NCBI GenBank assembly: GCA_963674575.2
Contig: CAXXQT010000008.1
Span: 1 to 64,000 of the forward strand
Direction of reading: 5' to 3'
Origin: JAAYAY01 sp963674575
GTDB lineage: Bacteria > Planctomycetota > Planctomycetia > Pirellulales > Thermoguttaceae
DNA length: 64,000 bases
Numbering within the stretch: the stretch's first letter is position 1; every line of letters starts with the position of its first letter. A program made the translations under genes and the position numbers. The notes below the pieces were generated by a model. The model searched no databases, was not told where the DNA came from, and saw nothing but the letters and a program-made list of their open reading frames with translations. Of this stretch, positions 1-10,434 are shown one piece after another.

Positions 1-3000
1 CGTCGACGCGCCGTGGCCTGATGCCGGGGAAGAGTACCTTCCTCCGCTGATCAGCGGAGGCCCCATTGAAGCGGCGTCGGCCAGCCCGCTAGTTTCGCTG
101 CATCTTGCACCTTCCTCCGCTGATCAGCGGAGGCCCCATTGAAGCCCGTAACAAACGTGATCTCCATGCCGAGGTTCGGGAGCCCTTCCTCCGCTGATCA
201 GCGGAGGCCCCATTGAAGCGACTTGGAGCGGTACTTCCAGGCCAAGTCGAACGACCCTTCCTCCGCTGATCAGCGGAGGCCCCATTGAAGCCATGTCGAT
301 GCCAGCCGCGCCCCACGCCTTCACCTTCCTTCCTCCGCTGATCAGCGGAGGCCCCATTGAAGCGACATCGGCGCCTCCGGTCAAGAAGAACGCGTGAGGC
401 CTTCCTCCGCTGATCAGCGGAGGCCCCATTGAAGCACGATCCGCTGTTTGTTAAGGAGTCGATATTTAACGCCTTCCTCCGCTGATCAGCGGAGGCCCCA
501 TTGAAGCATTCCAGTAACAACGAAATTGCGGTGGGCGGCGACCCTTCCTCCGCTGATCAGCGGAGGCCCCATTGAAGCCTGTCGCTGTCTGGGTCGTGGT
601 CGTTGTCTGGGTCGGCCTTCCTCCGCTGATCAGCGGAGGCCCCATTGAAGCTCATCTCACGAACCCCTTTGTTCTAGTAGCTCTCGCCTTCCTCCGCTGA
701 TCAGCGGAGGCCCCATTGAAGCCCGCGAGCGCGTCGGTGTAGTAGGTCGGCCATGGGGCCCTTCCTCCGCTGATCAGCGGAGGCCCCATTGAAGCCAGCG
801 AAGGGTATTCTCAGGGAACACGCCGATGGACTCCTTCCTCCGCTGATCAGCGGAGGCCCCATTGAAGCAGAAGTACGACTATTTCAGCCATTGGCTTTTA
901 TCCCCCCTTCCTCCGCTGATCAGCGGAGGCCCATTGAAGCCAACTTACGTTTCATCCACGGAAACACTGCCCCCGGCCTTCCTCCGCTGATCAGCGGAGG
1001 CCCCATTGAAGCGTAACAGGTAGTCCTCGGAATGAACATCCTCCTGGCACCTTCCTCCGCTGATCAGCGGAGGCCCCATTGAAGCAGACCAAACGCCATT
1101 CCATCCAGTCGCCTACCGAAGCCTTCCTCCGCTGATCAGCGGAGGCCCCATTGAAGCTCTTGTCATGTAGGATTACTCTGTGCAACCGCGGTGCCTTCCT
1201 CCGCTGATCAGCGGAGGCCCCATTGAAGCTGATCGCAGCGTACACCGACGACCCAAAGCGGTGGCCTTCCTCCGCTGATCAGCGGAGGCCCCATTGAAGC
1301 CTCCAGGAGTGCCCGAACGCCTGTGTCGACCGACCGACCTTCCTCCGCTGATCAGCGGAGGCCCCATTGAAGCGATCCTGGCACGCAACGCCTTCAATTC
1401 AGCGTCTTCCTTCCTCCGCTGATCAGCGGAGGCCCCATTGAAGCGAGCCACCGCTCAAGCGCCTCATCCTTCTCACGGAGGCCTTCCTCCGCTGATCAGC
1501 GGAGGCCCCATTGAAGCCCCAATCAACATGACCGCTCGCACAGGTATCTGCGCGCCTTCCTCCGCTGATCAGCGGAGGCCCCATTGAAGCTTCTTTCTTT
1601 GAAGCTACAGCCCGTTCGATGGCGCCCTTCCTCCGCTGATCAGCGGAGGCCCCATTGAAGCGGATCAAGAACGAATCCGACGCGGCCGTCGAGCGATCCT
1701 TCCTCGCTGATAAGCGGAGGCCCCATTGAAGCCAGTCCCTTACTAGGTCGCCGGCCAAACCGTCCATGCCTTCCTCCGCTGATCAGCGGAGGCCCCATTG
1801 AAGCATCGCACCGAAGCGAAACTGTTCGCCGCAGATACCATCCTTCCTCCGCTGATCAGCGGAGGCCCCATTGAAGCGTCAACGTCGATTCCCATGGCGT
1901 TTGCCCACGCCTTCCTTCCTCCGCTGATCAGCGGAGGCCCCATTGAAGCTCCCTTTCGTTTCCCTTGTGTCCCTCACGTCTGCATCCTTCCTCCGCTGAT
2001 CAGCGGAGGCCCCATTGAAGCTCGACGATGGCCATTCCGCCGGCGACTACAGCCAGGCCTTCCTCCGCTGATCAGCGGAGGCCCCATTGAAGCGGACATC
2101 ACGCTGATTCGGGCAGGCAAGTACAAGATCCTTCCTCCGCTGATCAGCGGAGGGCCCCATTGAAGCGTAGGTTTCGCGAATTCATTGACAGCCATCACTA
2201 TCCCTTCCTCCGCTGATCAGCGGAGGCCCCATTGAAGCAGGAGGTTCTTGGGACGGTGCGAGGTAGCGATGAAGGCCTTCCTCCGCTGATCAGCGGAGGC
2301 CCCATTGAAGCTGGCACTCTTGCGAGCCGGAGGGCGAGCGACCAGCCTCCTTCCTCCGCTGATCAGCGGAGGCCCCATTGAAGCTGGCACTCTTGCGAGC
2401 CGGAGGGCGAGCGACCAGCCTCCTTCCTCCGCTGATCAGCGGAGGCCCCATTGAAGCGAGCTACATCCGACGTCCGCCTATGGTCGCGAATTTGCCTTCC
2501 TCCGCTGATCAGCGGAGGCCCCATTGAAGCTTCCATGCCGCAGCGAGCATCCGTAAAGACACGCGACCTTCCTCCGCTGATCAGCGGAGGCCCCATTGAA
2601 GCTTCTGCGTGGTTCGCGTGGACGCGTTGGTTCTGTGTTCCTTCCTCCGCTGATCAGCGGAGGCCCCATTGAAGCGTTGCCGGAGGTGTTCCTGCAACTG
2701 CCACCGGAAACACCTTCCTCCGCTGATCAGCGGAGGCCCCATTGAAGCGATCCACTGCCAGACCAGCCGTCGAGAGGATCGCCTCCCTTCCTCCGCTGAT
2801 CAGCGGAGGCCCCATTGAAGCGGCGTGTTGTTGTGCTTCCCTCGCCATCCGTCACACCTTCCTCCGCTGATCAGCGGAGGCCCCATTGAAGCGTGTCTGC
2901 TGTGCAGGCATCAATCAACAGAGGAAGTGCCTTCCTCCGCTGATCAGCGGAGGCCCCATTGAAGCTTCCAGCCAGAAAATGGCCCGTCTCCATCTGCCCG

Positions 3001-3961
3001 TATCCTTCCTCCGCTGATCAGCGGAGGCCCCATTGAAGCCCGGTTTTGTGCGGTCCTAGCGGCGGCGTCGGCGTCCCTTCCTCCGCTGATCAGCGGAGGC
3101 CCCATTGAAGCAAGAACCCACTGTGCGACACTCCGATCTGGTCCGCAGTCCTTCCTCCGCTGATCAGCGGAGGCCCCATTGAAGCAGGTCTGCGATGCGT
3201 TCTGACAATTCACCATCGTAGCCCTTCCTCCGCTGATCAGCGGAGGCCCCATTGAAGCCCCTGGTGTCCCTTCAGTGTCGTGATTCCCAGCCAGCCTTCC
3301 TCCGCTGATCAGCGGAGGCCCCATTGAAGCTGATATGCCTGTTGAGAACTTGATAGGAGCTGAAGGTACCTTCCTCCGCTGATCAGCGGAGGCCCCATTG
3401 AAGCAGTACTCTACCAAAATCCGTTTCTCTCCATTGTAACCTTCCTCCGCTGATCAGCGGAGGCCCCATTGAAGCGGCTCCATCCGAGTCCATGCCGTCG
3501 ATTGCCACCACTCCTTCCTCCGCTGATCAGCGGAGGCCCCATTGAAGCACTACCTTGACGGTTGTAAGTCTGGGTCCGGCAACCCTTCCTCCGCTGATCA
3601 GCGGAGGCCCCATTGAAGCGCCGCCGTTGAGGATGGAGATGGAGCCCAGTACAACCCTTCCTCCGCTGATCAGCGGAGGCCCCATTGAAGCTGGTGAGAT
3701 GGTAGCAAATTGCAACGTCAAGGGCATCCTTCCTCCGCTGATCAGCGGAGGCCCCATTGAAGCGAATCTTGCTGAGGTTACACATGCAACGAATCTGGAC
3801 CCTTCCTCCGCTGATCAGCGGAGGCCCCATTGAAGCATGGGCCAGGCCCATCTTATGATCCGCAGTGGGTCGCCTTCCTCCGCTGATCAGCGGAGGCCCC
3901 ATTGAAGCCGTGAACATCAAGCCAAACGCGGATGGGCTCGAGCGACCTTCCTCCGCTGATC
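1..3961 (+). CRISPR. CRISPR array, left part (54 full repeats plus the 5' half of repeat 55)
   Basis: Direct repeats of 36 nt start at 37, 110, 184, 256 and so on, with spacers of 35-38 nt. Each repeat begins CCTTCC, contains the perfect palindrome CCTCCGCTGATCAGCGGAGG and ends CCCCATTGAAGC. Variants: the repeat at 906 lacks one C, the one at 1698 lacks a C and has A for C in the palindrome, and the one at 2130 has an extra G. The 3' end ATTGAAGC resembles the ATTGAAA(C/G) end that becomes the 5' crRNA handle in many type I and III systems, so I infer + strand transcription with the leader left of base 1. Bases 1-36 fit one whole spacer, so the array continues off the window. The spacers at 2312 and 2385 are identical. 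No cas genes are in the window, so the subtype is unknown. Confidence 0.98.
3954..3961. repeat. Left target-site duplication of the IS66 element
   Basis: The 8 bases CGCTGATC lie at the cut end of repeat 55 and recur at 7104-7111 on the other side of the element. Eight-base duplications are the usual outcome of IS66-family transposition. Confidence 0.93.
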
Positions 3962-3984
3962 GTGTCTTTCCGGACAAGCCTGCG
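3962..3984. repeat. IS66 left terminal inverted repeat
   Basis: Begins GTGTCTTTCCGGACAAGCCT. It pairs with 7081-7103 on the opposite strand with a few mismatches and one base of length difference. Confidence 0.85.
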
Positions 3985-4019
3985 ATTTCTGATTTTTCGG
4001 CCGGTGGGTCCCGGAGGGC

Positions 4020-4307
4020 TCAGATCCGGTCGAATCGGCCGTTGCCGTAGCGTTCGGCGGCTTCCAGGCGGTCGCACAGTTCGAGCAGGTCATGCTGCAC
4101 GGAGCCGCCTTTCATATCGTTGATGGAGATGCTTAGATCGCCGATCAGCCGCTCCAACTCGAAGGAGTCGATCGCGATGGCCTCGATTTCCTCGCTGCAT
4201 TGGCAAGCCTTGAGGGACGTTTCGATCCCTTCGAAGGGATAACCATACTTTAGGATGAGGGCGCGTTCTTCCGCGGTGAACTCGATCTCGATAGCTTGCC
4301 GAGCCAT
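4020..4307 (-). CDS. Small accessory ORF of the IS66 element (unknown function)
   Basis: A 95-residue acidic protein from an ATG at 4307. It lies between tnpC and the left inverted repeat, on the same strand as the transposition genes. The sequence begins MARQAIEIEFTAEERALI and is predicted mainly helical, with no transmembrane segment and no cysteine cluster. I recognise no family. Its position inside the inverted repeats makes it a passenger or accessory gene of the element. It follows tnpC in the direction of transcription after a gap of about 110 bases, so it may be co-transcribed. Confidence 0.6.
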   Translation of the reverse strand: MARQAIEIEFTAEERALILKYGYPFEGIETSLKACQCSEEIEAIAIDSFELERLIGDLSISINDMKGGSVQHDLLELCDRLEAAERYGNGRFDRI

Positions 4308-4420
4308 CGTCGTTCTCCATGCATCGAAGGGAGCGGGGCATGAGCATCGACGCGAGTATAGCAGTTTAGACCGAAGGGACAATCGTTTGCCAGGGGCCAG
4401 GCGAGAGTGCCGGCCCAAGA

Positions 4421-6091
4421 TCATGCAGAGACGGCGTCGCACGCTGCTCGATAGTTCCAGGGCATCCAGTCCTGCGGGCTGGCAGCCAGGGCCGCGGCGT
4501 GTCGCTGAAGTTCAGCCAGGTAGTCGAACGGGTTGGCCCCGTAGAGTTGGCAGGTGTAGATCAGGCTCATGAAGATGTCACCCACGCGGGCTCCGTTCTC
4601 CGTCTTATAGAACAGGGCGTTCTTGCGATGGAGAATGGCCTTCTTCAGGGCCCGTTCGCAGATGTTGTTGTCCAGTGGAGCCCCGGCCTTGCGGAGGAAG
4701 AGCGTCAGCTTCTCCCAGTGCCGGAGCATGTACGAAATCGCCTTGCCGAGGGCCGAGTTGGGCTCGACCAGACGCTCTTCGAACTGTCGGGTGAGCCAAG
4801 CGTGGAGATCCTCCATCACCGGACCACTTTCGGCCTGATGGAACTGAAGGCGTGCTTCCGGCGACAGCCTCTTGTTCTTCGCGATGGCGTCGTTGCGATA
4901 GACGACCTTCAGTGATTCCAGGACATAGCGGCATTGATCAGGAAAGCGGTCCACCACATCCACAAACTGCCGCCGGCCGTGGGCCAGACAGTTGGCGACG
5001 ATTGTCTCCAGCTCGGCCGGTAGATTCCGCGACAAGGCGTCGCACATCTGGATCGGCGGATCGAGAGTTTTGGCACGTTCCGCCAGGACCTCCGAGAGGT
5101 TCTCTCCGGCGTGCTTGCGGCCACTGAAGAACAGGGCGATCTGGTGACCTTCGCCCGTGGACACGATCCCCGAGGTGAACAAGCCTCGGCGAGCTGGTCC
5201 CTTCTTTTCGTCAGCGCCCTGGCCGAAGATTTCGGCCAGGGCGGCTTGCTGTCCACGCTTTCCCATCCGTTCCAGGATCCGGACGGTCGTGTCGTCGTTG
5301 TAGAGCACCTCCCCCTGAGCCGCCTGCCGAATCAACTCGACATAGGCCGGCTCGATAAGCTGGGCCCCAGCGTCAACAATCTCCCATTGAGTCGAGGCCG
5401 GCAAGGGAATTCCCAGACTCCCCTGCAGGCCTTCCAGGCGGTTGAAGGGGCACCCCGTACCGTATTTCAACAGGCCGATCATACTGGAGACCGTGGCATC
5501 GTATTTCTCGGCCCCCAGGCCCTCGGGAGGTTCGGCCGTGAAGACCTTGCCGCAGAGGCCGCAACGCAACCGCTGAAGCCGGAAAACCTTGGCCCCCACG
5601 GGAGCCTGGCCCACGAGTCGGATCAGCACTCCCGGCTGGTTCTGCTCGTAGAGCGTCCCCTTGCCACACTCCGGGCAGCAATCTCCCGGCTGAAGCGATT
5701 CGTGCGGAACCTGAATCTCTTCCGCACCTGGATAGTCGTCGGCCCCGTTGCGACCGTGGCCTCGCGGCGGCGGTCTGGAGTCTTCCCCAACGGCAGTCTC
5801 GTCCGAGGGGGCGGAGCTATCGTCGTCCCCAGCGGAAGGCGTCGCTTCCTTGGCCTTGTCGCCAAGTACGCTCGAGGTCTTCTCGGTGCTCGCGCCGAAG
5901 AGCAGCTTTCGCAGACGGCTGATCTTGGTGTTCTTGTCTTTCAACAATGCAACGAGGTGGACGTACGAGTGAGACAAGGTCCGAATCGTCTCGTGGTCTT
6001 CGGCCGTTGCCCGGTTTGCCTCGACTCGCGCTAGAATCTCCTCCAGCTTGCTCGTGTTCAATTCGATGACCTTCGGTTCCGTCCGCTTCAT
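4421..6091 (-). CDS. tnpC: IS66 family transposase TnpC
   Basis: A 556-residue DDE transposase that catalyses movement of the IS66 element. It has an N-terminal coiled-coil region with the LRKLLFGASTEK motif typical of IS66 TnpC. A zinc-finger-like segment follows (CCPECGKG and CGLCGK, about residues 160-205). Catalytic-core candidates are the Asp pair in LYNDDTTVRI, the Asp in CDALSRN and the Glu in DNNICERALK. The C-terminal IS66 tail (IYTCQLYGANPFDYL) is present. I chose the ATG at 6091 (MKRTEPKV), where family similarity begins; an in-frame extension to 6175 looks unrelated. The frame is intact. It lies downstream of tnpB in the element. Confidence 0.93.
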   Translation of the reverse strand: MKRTEPKVIELNTSKLEEILARVEANRATAEDHETIRTLSHSYVHLVALLKDKNTKISRLRKLLFGASTEKTSSVLGDKAKEATPSAGDDDSSAPSDETAVGEDSRPPPRGHGRNGADDYPGAEEIQVPHESLQPGDCCPECGKGTLYEQNQPGVLIRLVGQAPVGAKVFRLQRLRCGLCGKVFTAEPPEGLGAEKYDATVSSMIGLLKYGTGCPFNRLEGLQGSLGIPLPASTQWEIVDAGAQLIEPAYVELIRQAAQGEVLYNDDTTVRILERMGKRGQQAALAEIFGQGADEKKGPARRGLFTSGIVSTGEGHQIALFFSGRKHAGENLSEVLAERAKTLDPPIQMCDALSRNLPAELETIVANCLAHGRRQFVDVVDRFPDQCRYVLESLKVVYRNDAIAKNKRLSPEARLQFHQAESGPVMEDLHAWLTRQFEERLVEPNSALGKAISYMLRHWEKLTLFLRKAGAPLDNNICERALKKAILHRKNALFYKTENGARVGDIFMSLIYTCQLYGANPFDYLAELQRHAAALAASPQDWMPWNYRAACDAVSA

Positions 6092-6244
6092 GGCATCCCT
6101 GCCTCCGATGCGGCGACGAGTCGGTGGAATGACCGTCACGTTGTCGTCCCTGACGACGCAACCTCGATTCGACACTCTCGCTCACAGGCCGCAAGATAAC
6201 ACGAACGCCCCTGACGCATAAGGGCGATTTCTGCTGCCGAGCCA

Positions 6245-6613
6245 TCAGTCTCCCGGCCCAACCGCGCGCCACATCGGGGCCGTGCGCGTCCTGGTCGGAT
6301 CACCCGCCGAAAGAAGCACCTGTAACTGATGGGCAGTCAGCGTTGTGGCGGCTTCCGCCGAATTCCGCCCACTTGGCCACCAGGGAAACCGCCCGCTCGA
6401 AAGACGCTTGTGGCAGAGCCAAAATCCCTGGCCGTCGTAGATCAATGCCTTGATCGCGGTTGCCTGCCGGTTGCGAAACACGAAGACCCAGCCGCAGAAC
6501 GGGTCCTGCTGGAGCATTTCCTGGCAGAGCCGAGCCAAACCGTCGATCCCCTTGCGGAAGTCGGCCGGCTCGATTGCCACCAGCATCCGCATCTGAGGCG
6601 TAATCTGGATCAT
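6245..6613 (-). CDS. tnpB: IS66 family accessory protein TnpB
   Basis: A 122-residue protein of the IS66 Orf2/TnpB family. It is needed for transposition in many IS66 elements, but its biochemical role is not firmly established. Diagnostic motifs are the ADFRKGIDGLA segment near the N-terminus and CGWVFVFRNRQ in the middle, followed by IKALIYDGQGFWLCHKRL. The ATG at 6613 overlaps the tnpA stop codon by four bases (ATGA), which is the usual translational coupling in this family. The length is close to the family norm of about 115 residues, with a slightly longer C-terminus. Confidence 0.93.
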   Translation of the reverse strand: MIQITPQMRMLVAIEPADFRKGIDGLARLCQEMLQQDPFCGWVFVFRNRQATAIKALIYDGQGFWLCHKRLSSGRFPWWPSGRNSAEAATTLTAHQLQVLLSAGDPTRTRTAPMWRAVGPGD

Positions 6614-7018
6614 GATGGGACGCCCCGAAAGCTCCGGCTCAACGCAACCAAGTCTGGAGCCTCGGCACCCTTCAGGTGCACACGCATCTTCGCCCCGCTG
6701 TCATCCTCCAACTCCACAAGGCACTCGACGAAACCTGACGACAAGGGGTTGGCCAGTTCCACAAAGGTCGCCGTGCCTTCTCCCGCCGACACGCCACCGG
6801 CCCCTCTCTCTTCGACTCGCTTCTTCAAGCCGTAGTAGTCAATTCGTAGCGCCTTCGCCGTCCGGTGAACCCCGTGCCTCTCGGCTACCTTCACCGCCGC
6901 CGCCCACAACGAACTCGGAATCCGTGTTCGTGCCGTTCGCCCCCCGACGCCAAGCTTCGAACCGGCGTCGAACGTTCTCAAGCTCCACCGGCAGCCCGCG
7001 TTTCTTCCTCGCACCCAT
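6610..7018 (-). pseudogene. tnpA: IS66 accessory protein TnpA, split by a frameshift
   Basis: The gene appears to start at the ATG at 7018 (MGARKKRGLPVELENVRRRF). After the FEAWRR motif the homologous reading continues in another frame (TRIPSSLWAAAVKVAERHG, then ALRIDYYGLKKRVEE) and runs to the stop at 6610. The break falls at a run of six C on the + strand (6940-6945), read as six G in the gene. This is either an inactivating indel, a sequencing error in a homopolymer, or a slip site. TnpA in this family is an IS3-OrfA-like HTH protein. The stop overlaps the tnpB start. Confidence 0.75.
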
Positions 7019-7080
7019 TGGCCATCCTCCACAAAACCTCGCCTCGACAGCCAACGATACCAGACGCCATCAAAAGACTC

Positions 7081-7103
7081 ATGCAGGCTTGCCGGAAGGA
7101 CAC
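7081..7103. repeat. IS66 right terminal inverted repeat
   Basis: Read inward on the minus strand it begins GTGTCCTTCCGGCAAGCCTG, matching the left end at 3962-3984. It ends next to the second CGCTGATC copy. Confidence 0.85.
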
Positions 7104-7111
7104 CGCTGATC
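7104..7111. repeat. Right target-site duplication of the IS66 element
   Basis: The second copy of CGCTGATC. It is followed by the 3' remainder of CRISPR repeat 55 (to 7131). Confidence 0.93.
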
Positions 7112-9022
7112 AGCGGAGGCCCCATTGAAGCTGCATGGCGCGACGTTCGCTCGTCGACTCCTGCTTGCCTTCCTCCGCTGATCAGCGGAGGCCCCATTGA
7201 AGCGTGGACTCAGAATCCATTTGTGAGGTCCTCATCTGGTTGCCTTCCTCCGCTGATCAGCGGAGGCCCCATTGAAGCTTGTCGAGTCGCTCCAAGCGGT
7301 CGAGAGCGTCGACACCTTCCTCCGCTGATCAGCGGAGGCCCCATTGAAGCCGCTGTACGCCGGCGCGACCGTCTTGGACCCGCACGGGCCTTCCTCCGCT
7401 GATCAGCGGAGGCCCCCATTGAAGCCACCGTCCGACACGATAACCGAGCAAAGCTCATCATCACCTTCCTCCGCTGATCAGCGGAGGCCCCATTGAAGCC
7501 AGTTCGATCCGCTTCGTCGGGTCCTCCCAGTAGTCCCCTTCCTCCGCTGATCAGCGGAGGCCCCATTGAAGCTCTCATGCGCCGACGCCGGCCTATCGGA
7601 ATGCGCTGCCCCTTCCTCCGCTGATCAGCGGAGGCCCCATTGAAGCACCGACGCCGCACGGGACGCGGCCGTCCGGTTCTCGACCTTCCTCCGCTGATCA
7701 GCGGAGGCCCCATTGAAGCAGGAGGGCGACGGCTACCCGATCGTGGGCGTCGGCGAGCCTTCCTCCGCTGATCAGCGGAGGCCCCATTGAAGCCGAATTG
7801 TGCCGAACGGCTTCCGGTCGGAACTTCCACCTTCCTCCGCTGATCAGCGGAGGCCCCATTGAAGCTGGCGATCGCGGCCGCCAGCCCTGCGGCCGTGGCC
7901 GCCTTCCTCCGCTGATCAGCGGAGGCCCCATTGAAGCGCGGCCTCGTAGCTTGACCGCGTCCGGAGGTATTCGACCTTCCTCCGCTGATCAGCGGAGGCC
8001 CCATTGAAGCTTCGTGGCCGTGAACAGTAACAGGGATCCGTCCTCGGTCCTTCCTCCGCTGATCAGCGGAGGCCCCATTGAAGCAACGAAGTGTGCGTGG
8101 GTTGACTCGCCGACTGTGTCCTTCCTCCGCTGATCAGCGGAGGCCCCATTGAAGCGCTTCTGGAGATAACACATCGGACGCGTGGAAAAGCACCTTCCTC
8201 CGCTGATCAGCGGAGGCCCCATTGAAGCTGTGGCCGGAGGGACCGGCGTCCCTCGAGCGGCGACCCTTCCTCCGCTGATCAGCGGAGGCCCCATTGAAGC
8301 CAAGGCCGTCCGCCTAGACCGCATTTCATGAGATAGGCCTTCCTCCGCTGATCAGCGGAGGCCCCATTGAAGCGACGACTGGAAAAACGCCAGCGAACCG
8401 GGTTCGCCACCTTCCTCCGCTGATCAGCGGAGGCCCCATTGAAGCTTACCGGCGGCCGGATAGTCGCGTCCGCCGAAGTTCCTTCCTCCGCTGATCAGCG
8501 GAGGCCCCATTGAAGCGTTGATGATCGCAGCTTCGAGCGCCGCTGCGAGCGCCCTTCCTCCGCTGATCAGCGGAGGCCCCATTGAAGCCCCGCCTGGCGT
8601 TGGGGAACGCAACCGACCGGGGACCTTCCTCCGCTGATCAGCGGAGGCCCCATTGAAGCGACCCGGTCGTGCACCTCGCGCGGAACGCCGACGGGACCTT
8701 CCTCCGCTGATCAGCGGAGGCCCCATTGAAGCGAACGGATCGGCACAGGATGCGATGCCGACACTGCGCCTTCCTCCGCTGATCAGCGGAGGCCCCATTG
8801 AAGCAAGCTTCTGATGCAGCTTGTTGTAGCCCGTCTTCAGTCCTTCCTCCGCTGATCAGCGGAGGCCCCATTGAAGCCATTTCCGGCATGTGGATCCTGG
8901 CCAATTTCTACGGCCCTTCCTCCGCTGATCAGCGGAGGCCCCATTGAAGCGTCTGTGCAGCAGTCAGTGTGTAGCCACCAGCAGCTCCTTCCTCCGCTGA
9001 TCAGCGGAGGCCCCATTGAAGC

Positions 9023-10434
9023 AGTACTCTACCAAAATCCGTTTCTCTCCATTGTAACCTTCCTCCGCTGATCAGCGGAGGCCCCATTGAAGCACTACCT
9101 TGACGGTTGTAAGTCTGGGTCCGGCAACCCTTCCTCCGCTGATCAGCGGAGGCCCCATTGAAGCGCCGCCGTTGAGGATGGAGATGGAGCCCAGTACAAC
9201 CCTTCCTCCGCTGATCAGCGGAGGCCCCATTGAAGCTGGTGAGATGGTAGCAAATTGCAACGTCAAGGGCATCCTTCCTCCGCTGATCAGCGGAGGCCCC
9301 ATTGAAGCCACCGTCCGACACGATAACCGAGCAAAGCTCATCATCACCTTCCTCCGCTGATCAGCGGAGGCCCCATTGAAGCCGAATTGTGCCGAACGGC
9401 TTCCGGTCGGAACTTCCACCTTCCTCCGCTGATCAGCGGAGGCCCCATTGAAGCTGGCGATCGCGGCCGCCAGCCCTGCGGCCGTGGCCGCCTTCCTCCG
9501 CTGATCAGCGGAGGCCCCATTGAAGCGCGGCCTCGTAGCTTGACCGCGTCCGGAGGTATTCGACCTTCCTCCGCTGATCAGCGGAGGCCCCATTGAAGCT
9601 TCGTGGCCGTGAACAGTAACAGGGATCCGTCCTCGGTCCTTCCTCCGCTGATCAGCGGAGGCCCCATTGAAGCTGGGCCTCGGCGGTCTCGCTAAAGGCG
9701 AGCTTGGCACCTTCCTCCGCTGATCAGCGGAGGCCCCATTGAAGCTGGCAATCACCGCAGCTTGCTGGCGTGCTTTTCAGCCCTTCCTCCGCTGATCAGC
9801 GGAGGCCCCATTGAAGCGCTTCTGGAGATAACACATCGGACGCGTGGAAAAGCACCTTCCTCCGCTGATCAGCGGAGGCCCCATTGAAGCGTTGATGATC
9901 GCAGCTTCGAGCGCCGCTGCGAGCGCCCTTCCTCCGCTGATCAGCGGAGGCCCCATTGAAGCCCCGCCTGGCGTTGGGGAACGCAACCGACCGGGGACCT
10001 TCCTCCGCTGATCAGCGGAGGCCCCATTGAAGCGACCCGGTCGTGCACCTCGCGCGGAACGCCGACGGGACCTTCCTCCGCTGATCAGCGGAGGCCCCAT
10101 TGAAGCAAGAGATAAGGCTATGTAAGGACCTGCGTAGCATCGGCCCTTCCTCCGCTGATCAGCGGAGGCCCCATTGAAGCGACATACCGAGACGCGCGAG
10201 TCGCTGCATTGCGTCCCTTCCTCCGCTGATCAGCGGAGGCCCCATTGAAGCATGGACAGGCCAAGGTCTCCGTATCTGTTCTGCAAGCGCCTTCCTCCGC
10301 TGATCAGCGGAGGCCCCATTGAAGCCATTTCCGGCATGTGGATCCTGGCCAATTTCTACGGCCCTTCCTCCGCTGATCAGCGGAGGCCCCATTGAAGCGT
10401 CTGTGCAGCAGTCAGTGTGTAGCCACCAGCAGCT
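9023..10434 (+). repeat. Spacer block copy 2 of the tandem duplication
   Basis: Twenty spacers. Fifteen are identical to spacers of copy 1 and in the same order (starts 9023, 9094, 9165, 9237, 9309, 9383, 9455, 9527, 9600, 9818, 9891, 9963, 10034, 10326 and 10399). Five are found only here (9674, 9746, 10107, 10181 and 10252). The first spacer matches the first of copy 1 and the last matches the last of copy 1. That fits one unequal exchange between repeats followed by separate losses. Confidence 0.9.

Larger units (their letters stand above)
3962..7103 (-). mobile_element. IS66-family insertion sequence inside a CRISPR repeat
   Basis: A 3142-bp element with tnpA, tnpB, tnpC and a small accessory ORF, all on the minus strand. 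Imperfect terminal inverted repeats begin GTGTCTTTCCGG on the left and GTGTCCTTCCGG on the right (read inward), so both ends keep the GTGTC terminus. The element is flanked by direct copies of CGCTGATC. Removing it and one copy of the 8-bp duplication restores a perfect 36-nt CRISPR repeat, which defines the insertion point exactly. tnpA carries a frameshift, so the copy may be inactive. Confidence 0.95.
3405..8986 (+). repeat. Spacer block copy 1 of a tandem duplication inside the CRISPR array
   Basis: This block runs from the spacer at 3405 to the spacer at 8951-8986 (34 spacers, with the IS66 element inside it). Fifteen of these spacers recur in the same order at 9023-10434. The shared spacers start at 3405, 3549, 3620, 3692, 7426, 7794, 7866, 7938, 8011, 8156, 8517, 8589, 8660, 8878 and 8951. 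Nineteen spacers are found only in this copy. Confidence 0.9.
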
